Source of the DNA: Lachnospiraceae bacterium
GTDB lineage: Bacteria > Bacillota > Clostridia > Lachnospirales > Lachnospiraceae
Length of the DNA: 64,000 nt
Assembly (NCBI GenBank): GCA_024695145.1
Contig: JAILIS010000010.1
Location: forward strand, 18,384 to 82,383
Reading direction: 5' to 3'
The number at the start of each line of letters is the position of its first letter. Within the stretch, counting starts at the first letter, position 1. This document shows, piece by piece, positions 18,401 through 25,692 of the stretch. The notes beneath the pieces were generated by a model that was given only the letters and a program-made list of their open reading frames with translations, was not told where the DNA came from and did not search any database. The translations under genes were made by a program, and so were the position numbers.

Positions 18401-18808
18401 TTTGAACTCTTCAAGCAAAGAGATCTTTTCCTCGAGCGGAACATCCTGAGCATCATATATCTTGTACAAAAGTACATATCTGTTTGTATCGTGGGGTTTT
18501 AAATGAACATATTCCCTGTAATATTCGATAGCATCAGACACTTCATCGAGCTTGATGGCAAGTTCGCAAAGCGCGTAGACAACGTTAGCCCTGTCGGGGT
18601 AACGCTCATATGCCAGAAGAAGGATGTCTCTGGCTTCGGAATAATGTTTTGTGACTTTATATATCTCGCTGACGGTACACAACATAGAGAAGCTCTTTAC
18701 TCTTCTCCAGTCAATGGTGTCTGCTATATCCATCGCTTCCTGGAAGCGGTGTTCTTTTATCAGCGATTTTATCTGATCCGCACAGACCTGATATTCGTAC
18801 TTATCCAA
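15497..18808 (-). CDS. TPR protein with Gln/Tyr-rich repeats and degenerate AAA-like C-terminal domain
   Basis: An 1103-residue cytoplasmic protein with three parts. Residues 1-200 are helical TPR-like repeats (SEARDILLLAYERYPDRANV). Residues about 330-540 are Gln/Tyr/Pro/Met-rich repeats of the type YAQPQQPAEEQSEPSV, followed by a long Glu-Pro repeat near 725-750. The last 230 residues look like an AAA-type ATPase of the CbbX/EccA kind (AIFGRFEGIESLKAQIVDVM). Its Walker A is irregular (GSENFGRKT, Arg before Lys) and its Walker B is NGSLIVENAG, with Glu in place of Asp-Glu, so ATP hydrolysis is doubtful. The start is TTG, with GGGAG 7 bases upstream. glgB follows by 18 bases. The function is unknown; a scaffold is a reasonable guess. 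Confidence 0.7.
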   Translation of the reverse strand: MDKYEYQVCADQIKSLIKEHRFQEAMDIADTIDWRRVKSFSMLCTVSEIYKVTKHYSEARDILLLAYERYPDRANVVYALCELAIKLDEVSDAIEYYREYVHLKPHDTNRYVLLYKIYDAQDVPLEEKISLLEEFKRAEYTEKWAYELALLYHKDGQETKCVETCDELALWFGDGPYVRKALELKMQHSPLTKEQQQKYDGVYDAPKIPTGETEETVHIYETQSMNVYAKGASPFETAPMDDKGDSLLGPVVKKDNSIPVPERPSVKPEQKTADIQIAPYSNDKYSTMNLQEELAKNMEEFYEKEKSVEPSPFFNSTSQLYDQSQEQFIQQINQAGPEQGYAQPVQNMYMQQQPYPQSAQMYPQQAYEQPQQMYVQPQQAYGGYQPMYEQPAYGMQQGYAQPQQGFVQPQQGMYMQQPYPQQAQMYSQPVYEQSEPSVYAQPQQPAEEQSEPSVYAQPQQPAEEQSEPPVYEQNAQPANEQPANEQPKPPVYEQSVPQGNEKDVQEQVIDDQVPGQIDLSDFMKDWEAKKKNGEEAHKQRILDRTKEQTQDIMAQLAGVIPGIDGVFNTEEEKPEPEAESDDHRETALKEEVIKEDKKGVVTKTTIPSPDFGREGIKRTESGARIKGPVKPSITGTIPDILPDANMPISGDVLPSGRKMTLDEEYGGDLARIRKEDAELVKRMTGELPSPEPEEIEPKESEPEPEDYGEAEEIEEIDQPDLVEEEAEPEPEPEPEPEPEPEPEPEPVKEREPEPVAEPVQDIPVEPVEPVRRQMTAPIQYPYSVDDIGEVEEIETIDQPDDVDDMLKTRPIPQEEIEARMRYEAGIEDEYSGEDDSSRKANHPSWMKLEENVTSRRDFDEAEMAIFGRFEGIESLKAQIVDVMDDMRMEASRGNVIVMGSENFGRKTLAIDIVKAIQAMDSTFSGKVAKISGEALNKKNIPMTLQKLHNGSLIVENAGGLTPITLNTITETLEKDVESILVVFEGEKDSLEPLLNGCPETKTVFDARIIIDDFSNQDLVAYAKGYARELEYSIDDMGTLALYNKIGDMQTIDHVVTVDEVIEIVDNAIRHVDRKNMSHFMDFLLAKRYDDNDCIVLREKDFLN
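16572..16632 (-). repeat. Hexanucleotide repeat coding (Glu-Pro)n
   Basis: About ten imperfect copies of a 6-base unit (GGTTCA/GGCTCG on the plus strand), translated on the minus strand as an uninterrupted Glu-Pro run inside the 1103-residue protein. Slippage at this site could change repeat number between strains without changing frame. Confidence 0.85.
17412..17507 (-). repeat. Two tandem 48-bp coding repeats
   Basis: Units 17412-17459 and 17460-17507 differ at only a few bases and encode two copies of a 16-residue Gln/Glu/Pro/Tyr unit in the low-complexity part of the 1103-residue protein. Further, more diverged copies flank them, so this region has grown by in-frame duplication. Confidence 0.85.
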
Positions 18809-18840
18809 AACTAAAACTCCCTAGGCACGATTTTAGCCCA

Positions 18841-19734
18841 TTATTTCGATATTTTACCATAGAGGTCCTTTGATGTCAAAAGATTGGAAAGTGCCGCAAA
18901 TTGGTTTAAATCCAAAGCTTCACCTCTTATTGCCGCGGGAAGATCGAGCTTTTTTAAAGCCTCCTCAAGTTCCTTTTTCGAATGCGGAAGCGAAGCGTGA
19001 TTTGAAACCGCATTCACAAGTGTTTTCCTTCTCTGATTAAAGGATGCCCTTATGATCTCAAACATATGATCCTCATCATATACTTCTGTTACCGGTTCTT
19101 TTCGGATATCCAGGCGTATCACACCGGAGCCGACTTTCGGGCGCGGAATAAAACAGTTGGGGGGAACATTTGCGGCATAGTATGTCTGTGCATAATACTG
19201 AACGGCCAAAGACAGTGCCCCGTAATCCTTGGTCCCGGGCTTTGCCTTCATCCTCTCTGCCACTTCTTTTTGTACCATTATGGTTATGCTGTCGATCGGA
19301 AGGCGCTTCTCAAGAAGTTCCATAACGATAGGAGTGGTAATATAGTAAGGAAGATTTGCAACGACTTTGACATTCAAAGATGCCAGATCTTTTTCTGCCA
19401 GACTCCGGATATCTGTCTTCATGACATCGGCGTTTATGATACTGACATTGTCATACGCCGACAGGGTTTCCTCCAGAATGGGGATGAGCCTGCTGTCGAT
19501 CTCTATGGCAATGACTTTTCCGGCACGTTCACACAGTCTTTGCGTCATGGTTCCTATCCCGGGTCCTATCTCTATAACACCGTCATCTTTACCCACTGAT
19601 GCCGCATCAACTATCTTGTCAAGGACATGATCGTCTATCAGAAAATTCTGGCCGAGCCTTTTCTGAAATGAAAATCCATATTTTTTTATTATCTGCGAAG
19701 TGCTTTTGGCGCTGCCAAGGTTTTCCATCATCAT
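18841..19734 (-). CDS. rsmA: 16S rRNA dimethyladenosine transferase RsmA (KsgA)
   Basis: A 297-residue SAM-dependent methyltransferase that dimethylates two adjacent adenosines in the last hairpin of 16S rRNA. The family entry motif KRLGQNFLID is present, followed by the SAM site VIEIGPGIGTMTQRL, the acidic EIDSR and the catalytic VVANLPYYITTPI. NQRRKTLVNAVSNHA is in the C-terminal domain. The length is normal. It overlaps the TatD gene upstream by 4 bases, matching the tatD-rsmA neighbourhood common in Firmicutes. Loss of function gives kasugamycin resistance in studied bacteria. Confidence 0.98.
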   Translation of the reverse strand: MMMENLGSAKSTSQIIKKYGFSFQKRLGQNFLIDDHVLDKIVDAASVGKDDGVIEIGPGIGTMTQRLCERAGKVIAIEIDSRLIPILEETLSAYDNVSIINADVMKTDIRSLAEKDLASLNVKVVANLPYYITTPIVMELLEKRLPIDSITIMVQKEVAERMKAKPGTKDYGALSLAVQYYAQTYYAANVPPNCFIPRPKVGSGVIRLDIRKEPVTEVYDEDHMFEIIRASFNQRRKTLVNAVSNHASLPHSKKELEEALKKLDLPAAIRGEALDLNQFAALSNLLTSKDLYGKISK

Positions 19735-20495
19735 TTTCCAAACAATCTTACAGCGTTTTCAAATGTTATCCTTTCGGTTTCTTCTGTCGTAAGACCTTTA
19801 ATGGTTGCTATCTCTTCAATAATATACGGAAGGTATTCCGAAGAATTGCGTTTTCCCCTTTTCGGGACAGGCGCAAGATAAGGCGAATCGGTTTCGGTCA
19901 GGATCGATTCGATCGGAAGAGCTTTTGCCACCTCTTTCAGCTTTCTTCCGTTCTTAAACGTGACGACTCCTCCTATCCCGATAAAAAAACCCATATCCGC
20001 AAACTGCTGTGCAATTTCGATCCCGTATGAGAAACAATGGATCACACCGCCAACATCAGCTGCTTTTTCCGACTTTATTATATCAAGGGTGTCTTTGGCG
20101 GCATCCCTTGAATGAACTATGATGGGAAGCTTAAGCTCCCGTGCCAGGGCGATCTGCCGTGCAAACCACTCTTTCTGGACAGCTCTGTCCGGTTCATCCC
20201 AATAATAATCCAGCCCTATCTCGCCGATAGCCGTGACAGCATCATCTTCGGAAAGCTTCTTAACAGCTTTCATATCTTCTTCCGACAGTTTGGACGTATA
20301 TTCCGGATGTACTCCGATCGCAGCACTGAATCCGGGATATTTATGAGCAAGCTCTACACTCGCATAGCTTCCTTCCATGGATGCGCCTACGTTCACAAAC
20401 CTGCAGACACCCGCTTCCATGGCCCGTTTTATGGCTTCATCCCTGTCATCATCAAATGCTTTGTCATCAAAATGTGTGTGTGTTTCGTATATCAT
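19731..20495 (-). CDS. TatD-family metal-dependent deoxyribonuclease
   Basis: A 254-residue TIM-barrel hydrolase of the TatD family. The N-terminal metal site is ETHTHFDD, the central one GEIGLDYYWD, then IVHSRDA, HCFSYG and the C-terminal ETDSPYLAPVPKRGK. The family comprises 3'-5' exonucleases or D-aminoacyl-tRNA deacylase-like enzymes; the substrate here is not fixed by sequence. It is translationally coupled to rsmA (overlap of 4 bases). Confidence 0.95.
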   Translation of the reverse strand: MIYETHTHFDDKAFDDDRDEAIKRAMEAGVCRFVNVGASMEGSYASVELAHKYPGFSAAIGVHPEYTSKLSEEDMKAVKKLSEDDAVTAIGEIGLDYYWDEPDRAVQKEWFARQIALARELKLPIIVHSRDAAKDTLDIIKSEKAADVGGVIHCFSYGIEIAQQFADMGFFIGIGGVVTFKNGRKLKEVAKALPIESILTETDSPYLAPVPKRGKRNSSEYLPYIIEEIATIKGLTTEETERITFENAVRLFGK

Positions 20496-20518
20496 ATCGT
20501 CTTCCGGTCAAAAAACCC

Positions 20519-20547
20519 TTGCAATTAAAAAAACATTATAATATAAT
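20519..20547 (+). promoter_or_regulatory. Strong promoter of the tRNA pair
   Basis: TTGCAA (20519-20524), 17-base spacer, TATAAT (20542-20547); the mature tRNA-Lys starts 23 bases further on. It lies between the divergent TatD gene and the tRNAs. Confidence 0.8.
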
Positions 20548-20570
20548 AGCACTTGCGTTACAAACCAAAT

Positions 20571-20643
20571 GCGCGCTTAGCTCAGTTGGTAGAGCACCTG
20601 ACTCTTAATCAGGGTGTCCAGGGTTCGAGCCCCTGATCGCGCA
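20571..20643 (+). tRNA. tRNA-Lys (anticodon CTT)
   Basis: A 73-base cloverleaf: acceptor GCGCGCT paired with ATCGCGC, D stem GCTC/GAGC, anticodon stem CCTGA/TCAGG with loop CTCTTAA (anticodon CTT at 20604-20606, reading AAG), and T arm CAGGG-TTCGAGC-CCCTG. The discriminator is A and CCA is not encoded. Position 6-67 of the acceptor stem is a C-U mismatch. Confidence 0.96.
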
Positions 20644-20688
20644 CTAAGGCCTCAGTTTTGCTTTTATGCGGAATTGGGGTTTTATTAT

Positions 20689-20762
20689 CGGAGCGTGGCT
20701 CAGCTTGGTAGAGCGCAGCGTTCGGGACGCTGAGGTCGCAGGTTCGAATCCTGTCGCTCCGA
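20689..20762 (+). tRNA. tRNA-Pro (anticodon CGG)
   Basis: A 74-base cloverleaf: acceptor CGGAGCG/CGCTCCG, anticodon loop TTCGGGA with anticodon CGG at 20723-20725 (reads CCG), and T arm GCAGG-TTCGAAT-CCTGT. The discriminator is A and CCA is not encoded. It lies 45 bases after tRNA-Lys, within the same promoter-terminator unit. Confidence 0.96.
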
Positions 20763-20786
20763 TTTTATATAAGGGCATTATATCAC

Positions 20787-20812
20787 GAGATCGCCGCAGC
20801 GGTCTCTTTTAT
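20787..20812 (+). terminator. Terminator of the tRNA unit
   Basis: Stem GAGATCGC (20787-20794) with GCGGTCTC (20799-20806), loop CGCA, then TTTTATT. It ends the tRNA-Lys/tRNA-Pro transcript 25 bases before the MATE fusion gene. Confidence 0.85.
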
Positions 20813-20839
20813 TGTAAACTGTAAACACAGACCACCGTT

Positions 20840-22609
20840 ATGAACACAAATACTTCGGAATTCAAACTGCTCTCGGGACTGTTTTTAAAGCTTCTGCCAT
20901 ATCAGATCCTGCTGCTCATAATAACTGCGATCAACGGCATCGTGGATACACTGTATGCTAGTAACATGATCGGTGAAAGTGCCATGAGTGCCATCGGACT
21001 GTTCGGACCGCTGAACCATTTCCTTTATGCGGCAAGCATCATGTTCGTAAGCGGATCGCAGGTCCTTTACGGGCGCTATCTGGCATCGGATCGAAACAGG
21101 ATCAACAATCTGTTCACCATGGCACTGCTGATATCCGGTGCTCTTTCACTGCTTACGGGTTTTCTGCTCGTAGCCGGCGTATATACAGGTGCCACCAAAA
21201 TACTGGTGGATGACGGATTGGATCTAAAGATGCTGAACCAGTACATCCTCGGGCAGGCAGTCGGTATCCCGGCACTCATTCTCGGTCAGCAGCTTTTTTC
21301 TTTTATGTCTCTCGAAAACCGCCGGAAATGGACTATGGCAGCCAGTATCATCTGTTTTGCGGCAAATGCTTTATGTGATCAGATGTTCATAGTGTTTTTC
21401 TCGTGGGGTACATTCGGTCTGGGACTGGCAACATCGGTGTCGGAATGGATATTTCTGTTGATCCTTTCCGCATATTATTTCATGGGCAGGAGCGAATGGA
21501 AGTTCTCACCGAAAGGCTGTGACTGGGGTGATGCAATTGATATCGTAAAGCTCGGATACAGCGGTGCCCTGTCCCGGTTTGTGGAGATGTTCCGCTGCCT
21601 GATCGTAAACTTTTTTATATTGGAATACGTTGGAAGCGTAGGCATATCATCGTTCGCAGCATCCAATTCCGTTCTGGCTCTGTGCTGGCCGATCCCGTTC
21701 GGCATTATGGCCGTAGCCCGTATGATGTTCTCCATCAGTCTGGGAGAAGAGGACCGGCAGTCTCTGGTCAATGAGATGAAGATAGTGATGACGAGAGGTC
21801 TCCTGATAGTCCTTGCCGTGACGGCCGCTTTGATCCTTCTGGCAGAGCCGCTTACACGAATGTTCTACAGGGATCCGTCAGATCCCGTATACAGTTATAC
21901 CGTGATGGGATTCCGGCTTATTCCGTTATGCATGCCTCTGGCTCTGTGGAGTCTGTCATTTGTACCATACGCACAGGCGGCTGAAAGAAAGATCATATCA
22001 GTAATACTTCCTGTCGTGGACGGAATGATAGGCGTGGTTCTGTGCAGCTTCTTCCTTATCCCGATAATGAAAATGAACGGACTGTATATCTCAAACATCC
22101 TTAACGGTGTGATCTGCGCTCTTTTGATCATTGCCTCATCCTGGATAGAGAGGAAGAAATTTCCACGCAACATAGAAGAACTGATGGCAATACCGGAACG
22201 TATCGGTGTCGGAAGCGAAGAACGCATAGATATAAGTGTTTCCAGTAAGGAGGAAGTCTACAACGTTTCCGTGGAAGTCGGAAAATTCTGCCTTCTGCAC
22301 GGAATCGACAGGCGGCGTTCCTTCTTTGCATCCCTTTGTATGGAAGAAATGGCCGGTAATATCGTAAAGCACGGATTCGGACATGACGGAAAGGATCACA
22401 GTGTGGACATCCGTGTTATCCACGTTAATGATGATATAATCCTGCATATACGCGATAACTGCGGTGCATTTGACCCTTTGGAATACCATAAGATCATGCA
22501 GTACAGCGATCCGGGGACCAACATAGGGATCCGGCTGGTATATAATATAGCCAAAAATGTGGAATATCAGAATCTTCTGGGCATGAATGTGCTGTCTATA
22601 CGGATATGA
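20840..22609 (+). CDS. MATE-family transporter fused to RsbW-like HATPase domain
   Basis: A 589-residue fusion. Residues 1-440 form a polytopic membrane protein of the MATE/MOP superfamily (about 12 helices; internal Gly-rich turns such as SGALSRFVEMFRC and IPFGIMAVARMMF). Residues about 460-589 form a cytoplasmic GHKL ATPase domain of the RsbW/SpoIIAB type: N box MEEMAGNIVKHGF, G1 box IRDNCGAFDP and G2-like NIGIRLV. Such domains usually bind or phosphorylate regulatory partners, so the transporter may be gated by, or may signal through, the domain (inference). No strong Shine-Dalgarno is visible before the ATG. The gene converges on the MBOAT gene with a 15-base gap and no clear terminator. 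Confidence 0.88.
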   Translation: MNTNTSEFKLLSGLFLKLLPYQILLLIITAINGIVDTLYASNMIGESAMSAIGLFGPLNHFLYAASIMFVSGSQVLYGRYLASDRNRINNLFTMALLISGALSLLTGFLLVAGVYTGATKILVDDGLDLKMLNQYILGQAVGIPALILGQQLFSFMSLENRRKWTMAASIICFAANALCDQMFIVFFSWGTFGLGLATSVSEWIFLLILSAYYFMGRSEWKFSPKGCDWGDAIDIVKLGYSGALSRFVEMFRCLIVNFFILEYVGSVGISSFAASNSVLALCWPIPFGIMAVARMMFSISLGEEDRQSLVNEMKIVMTRGLLIVLAVTAALILLAEPLTRMFYRDPSDPVYSYTVMGFRLIPLCMPLALWSLSFVPYAQAAERKIISVILPVVDGMIGVVLCSFFLIPIMKMNGLYISNILNGVICALLIIASSWIERKKFPRNIEELMAIPERIGVGSEERIDISVSSKEEVYNVSVEVGKFCLLHGIDRRRSFFASLCMEEMAGNIVKHGFGHDGKDHSVDIRVIHVNDDIILHIRDNCGAFDPLEYHKIMQYSDPGTNIGIRLVYNIAKNVEYQNLLGMNVLSIRI

Positions 22610-22624
22610 AGACCATCACACTCT

Positions 22625-24037
22625 TTAGAAACGGAAATAGATGAACGGGTTGTAAGAACTTACAACAAGACGCATAAAGCAGGCAAGGAACAGTACAGTC
22701 ATTATGACGCTCTTTATAACTTCATAAGAAGATGCCGATGTCTTCTCTTTGATAAGAGAGAGGATCCTGTCTGCGACCGGGGTTGAAAAGATGCATCCTG
22801 CCAGGATCACCACCCCGTATTCCCTGAAAATGTGTATCAGCTCGGATGCCCATGTGCTCCTTCCGTATGTCAGATCAAACATCCTAGAAATATATGACGA
22901 TGAAAATGACAGAGACGGGGAATTAAAGATGACAAAACCGATCACTATCAAAATGATCGTATATATGTGTCTGAAAAATACAGGGATCTTTTCCTTATAC
23001 TTTAAAATAACAGATTTCTCCAGAACCAGTATCAGCGCATAATAGAGACCCCAAATAACAAAATTCCACGATGCTCCGTGCCAGAACCCGGTAAGAAACC
23101 ATACAACGATTATGTTTAAAAACTGCCGCAGTTTTCCTTTCCGGTTTCCGCCAAGCGGAATGTAAACGTAATCTCTGAACCATGTTCCGAGTGAGATGTG
23201 CCATCTTCTCCAGAATTCGGTTATGCTTTGGGCACAATACGGATGATCAAAGTTTTCCGGAAACGAAAACCCAAATATGGCTCCGAGTCCTATGGCCATA
23301 TCCGAATACCCGGAAAAATCAAAATAGATCTGCAGGGTATAAGCGATCGCCCCTGCCCACGAAGATACAAGTGTCAGGCTGCCGGCGCCTTCCGCAAAGC
23401 ATATACCGGCATACTCACCGATCATATTTGCAAGAAGAACCTTCTTGGTAAGACCCCGGACAAAACGGAATATCGCATCATTAAGTACGGCTGTATCAAC
23501 ATTTCTGTGTTCAAGCTGCGGCGCTATAGTCTCATAACGCACTATGGGGCCTGCTATGAGCTGTGGAAAGAAGGAGATATATAGCGCAAGTCTGAGTGGA
23601 TTTTTCAGTACTTTTCCTTTCCCGCGGCTGATATCAAACACATAGCTCATACCCTGAAACGTATAGAACGATATACCCAGCGGAAGTATGATATGCCGGA
23701 GCGGAATATCAAGTCCTGTGATCCAATTGATGTTCTCTATAAAAAAATCCGTATATTTATAATATCCGAGAAGAGAAAGATTAAGAACAACGGTCAGGAT
23801 CACTGCCCATCTCTTTGCAGAAGGTCTTTCAGACAATCCGTCAACCGCAAGTCCCGAAACATAATTTATCAGGATCGAACCAAGCATGACGAGAAGATAC
23901 GAAGGCCCTCCCCATGCATAAAAAGCAAGACTCGCAGCCAGAAGCAGCGCATTGCGCAGTTTTTCCGGAATGATGTAATACGCGATGATCAGCAGAGGCA
24001 GAAATATGATGATGAACGTGTAACTCGAAAACAGCAT
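22625..24037 (-). CDS. MBOAT-family O-acyltransferase (AlgI/PatA-like)
   Basis: A 470-residue polytopic membrane acyltransferase. Family motifs: LPLGISFYTFQGMSYVFD, the loop FWRRWHISLGTWFRDYVYIP and the catalytic His in TGFWHGASWNF. AlgI-type MBOATs move acetyl groups across the membrane for O-acetylation of exopolysaccharide, peptidoglycan or secondary wall polymers, usually with an SGNH partner. Here the partner is the DHHW protein 12 bases upstream. It is the last gene of a packed minus-strand run starting with the ZorA/ZorB-like pair or earlier. Confidence 0.95.
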   Translation of the reverse strand: MLFSSYTFIIIFLPLLIIAYYIIPEKLRNALLLAASLAFYAWGGPSYLLVMLGSILINYVSGLAVDGLSERPSAKRWAVILTVVLNLSLLGYYKYTDFFIENINWITGLDIPLRHIILPLGISFYTFQGMSYVFDISRGKGKVLKNPLRLALYISFFPQLIAGPIVRYETIAPQLEHRNVDTAVLNDAIFRFVRGLTKKVLLANMIGEYAGICFAEGAGSLTLVSSWAGAIAYTLQIYFDFSGYSDMAIGLGAIFGFSFPENFDHPYCAQSITEFWRRWHISLGTWFRDYVYIPLGGNRKGKLRQFLNIIVVWFLTGFWHGASWNFVIWGLYYALILVLEKSVILKYKEKIPVFFRHIYTIILIVIGFVIFNSPSLSFSSSYISRMFDLTYGRSTWASELIHIFREYGVVILAGCIFSTPVADRILSLIKEKTSASSYEVIKSVIMTVLFLACFMRLVVSSYNPFIYFRF

Positions 24038-24049
24038 GGGTCTTAACTG

Positions 24050-25213
24050 TCACTCCATTTCGAATATATCCTGTACAACAACATAATCGCATTTTGCGTT
24101 TTTGATATATTCCGTGTACGCTGTGATATTGTTCTCAAACATTCGCGGATCGATCGAATGCATTTCGTTAAAATCATACACGGCCATGACTTCCAAAGCA
24201 TCTGTACATGATTTTCCGATGATAAGTATACTCGGCCTGTCGGGACGATTTGTCTTAACAACGGTGTTACCATAGTCACCGTTCATAAAGAACCCGTATT
24301 CTGTCGTCTCATCCTGTCTTATCAGGGGCATATCGGAAGGTTCGCCGAATTCATACCTCGTGTATTCATCAGGATAGTCTTTCGGAAGAGCATACTCCAG
24401 AAAATCCGTGTTCTTATACCCCGGATCACCCAGATGGGAAACAAGCGATCCCCAGAATTTCCCTTCCGGCCTGAAATGATCCATCTTCTCCCATTCGGGG
24501 AAGCTCAGCGGTTCTTTATCCGGATTGTTGGCGTTAATTACATCAAGAAGCTTCAGATATGAATAATATGCACCTTTATATGTATAGTGATGATCACTTT
24601 TAAAGAACAGATACTCATCCGAATGCTCTTCGGTTATGCCGTATGTATCAACACTCAGTATACCCTTACCGTTAAGATCCCGCATATCCTCATCATTTGC
24701 GGCATGATAATCATCTACCGTCTCATCTTTATGGTAAGGAAAACTGTTCCAGAAATAAACATCCCTGGGATATATGTTCATGTAATAAAACTGTCCGCCG
24801 TAGGAAGCCGTGGCATCCTTAAGCGGTATCAGGACATTTTCGGTAAAAGGATCCCCGACTCTTGCAGGCTGCGGAAAATCATACGATATTATGAGCAGAG
24901 TATCGTCATCACAGGCTGTTATGCGGTCTATCTGCCTTTTTCCGAGCGCTCTGAGTATATGTGTATTGATCTCAACGAGAAGATCACGTCCTATCACCTG
25001 GTCAAGATTGTATGTTTCAAAAACTTCAAACCACTCCCCTGACAGAACACTGTTTACATCCGGCCAGCGGAAGAACTGCATCGTGCGATTTTCAAAAGAT
25101 GAATACTCAACATCCTTTTTTATAAGTGAAGCAGACAGTATTGCAAGGCAGATCCCGACAAACAGCACGATCCTTTTGGGGACTCTTTTTTTTTCATTAT
25201 CCGTTGTGTTCAT
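24050..25213 (-). CDS. DHHW-type SGNH-fold acetylation partner (AlgJ/AlgX-like)
   Basis: A 387-residue protein with one N-terminal membrane helix (RIVLFVGICLAILSASLI) and an extracytoplasmic domain. KSDHHYTYKGAYYSY is the family's DHHW signature (Tyr instead of Trp) and carries the Asp/His pair. ILIIGKSCTDAL near residue 330 is in the place of the Ser-bearing block of SGNH hydrolases. DHHW proteins work with MBOATs to transfer acetyl groups to surface polymers, and the MBOAT gene follows by 12 bases. It overlaps the GNAT gene by 4 bases (ATGA). Confidence 0.85.
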   Translation of the reverse strand: MNTTDNEKKRVPKRIVLFVGICLAILSASLIKKDVEYSSFENRTMQFFRWPDVNSVLSGEWFEVFETYNLDQVIGRDLLVEINTHILRALGKRQIDRITACDDDTLLIISYDFPQPARVGDPFTENVLIPLKDATASYGGQFYYMNIYPRDVYFWNSFPYHKDETVDDYHAANDEDMRDLNGKGILSVDTYGITEEHSDEYLFFKSDHHYTYKGAYYSYLKLLDVINANNPDKEPLSFPEWEKMDHFRPEGKFWGSLVSHLGDPGYKNTDFLEYALPKDYPDEYTRYEFGEPSDMPLIRQDETTEYGFFMNGDYGNTVVKTNRPDRPSILIIGKSCTDALEVMAVYDFNEMHSIDPRMFENNITAYTEYIKNAKCDYVVVQDIFEME

Positions 25214-25692
25214 ATATCCTGTCCGTCCAGATCATATTCCATCGTGGTGGAACGCGGGGTCATCCCCATCGATCTGTAAAATGAAAACGCTCCTTCGTTT
25301 CCTTCCCATACATTCAGCGTGATGTCCCTGCATCCGAGCTTTTTCGCTTCCGTCTTGACGTGCTCAAACAGATCTGTTGCGATATGTTTTCCTCTTGATG
25401 CCTCATCCACACACAGATCATCTATATACACCGATCTTTTGCAGATCATCGTATCGGCCTTTATATCCTTTAACTGGCAAAATGCATAACCTGTGACAGC
25501 TCCGGCATCATCAACGGCGACATAGACGGGTCTTTCGTCATCCTTAAACATTTCCTCGAGTTCTTCGCGGCCATATTTGGTCGTTCCGGACAAAAAAATA
25601 TCCGGGCGTATCTTTGCATGCACCTCCAAAACCTGTGAAAGGAGAGATAATACCCCCGGGATATCTTTATCTGCAGCTCTTCTGATCTTCAT
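25210..25692 (-). CDS. GNAT-family N-acetyltransferase
   Basis: A 160-residue acetyl-CoA-dependent acetyltransferase. The acetyl-CoA loop region reads LCVDEASRGKHIATDLFEHV, followed by ITLNVWEGNEGAFSFYRSMG. The acceptor is unknown. It is coupled to the epimerase-like gene upstream (TAATG, one-base overlap) and to the DHHW gene downstream (ATGA), so it probably serves the same surface-modification job. Confidence 0.92.
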   Translation of the reverse strand: MKIRRAADKDIPGVLSLLSQVLEVHAKIRPDIFLSGTTKYGREELEEMFKDDERPVYVAVDDAGAVTGYAFCQLKDIKADTMICKRSVYIDDLCVDEASRGKHIATDLFEHVKTEAKKLGCRDITLNVWEGNEGAFSFYRSMGMTPRSTTMEYDLDGQDI

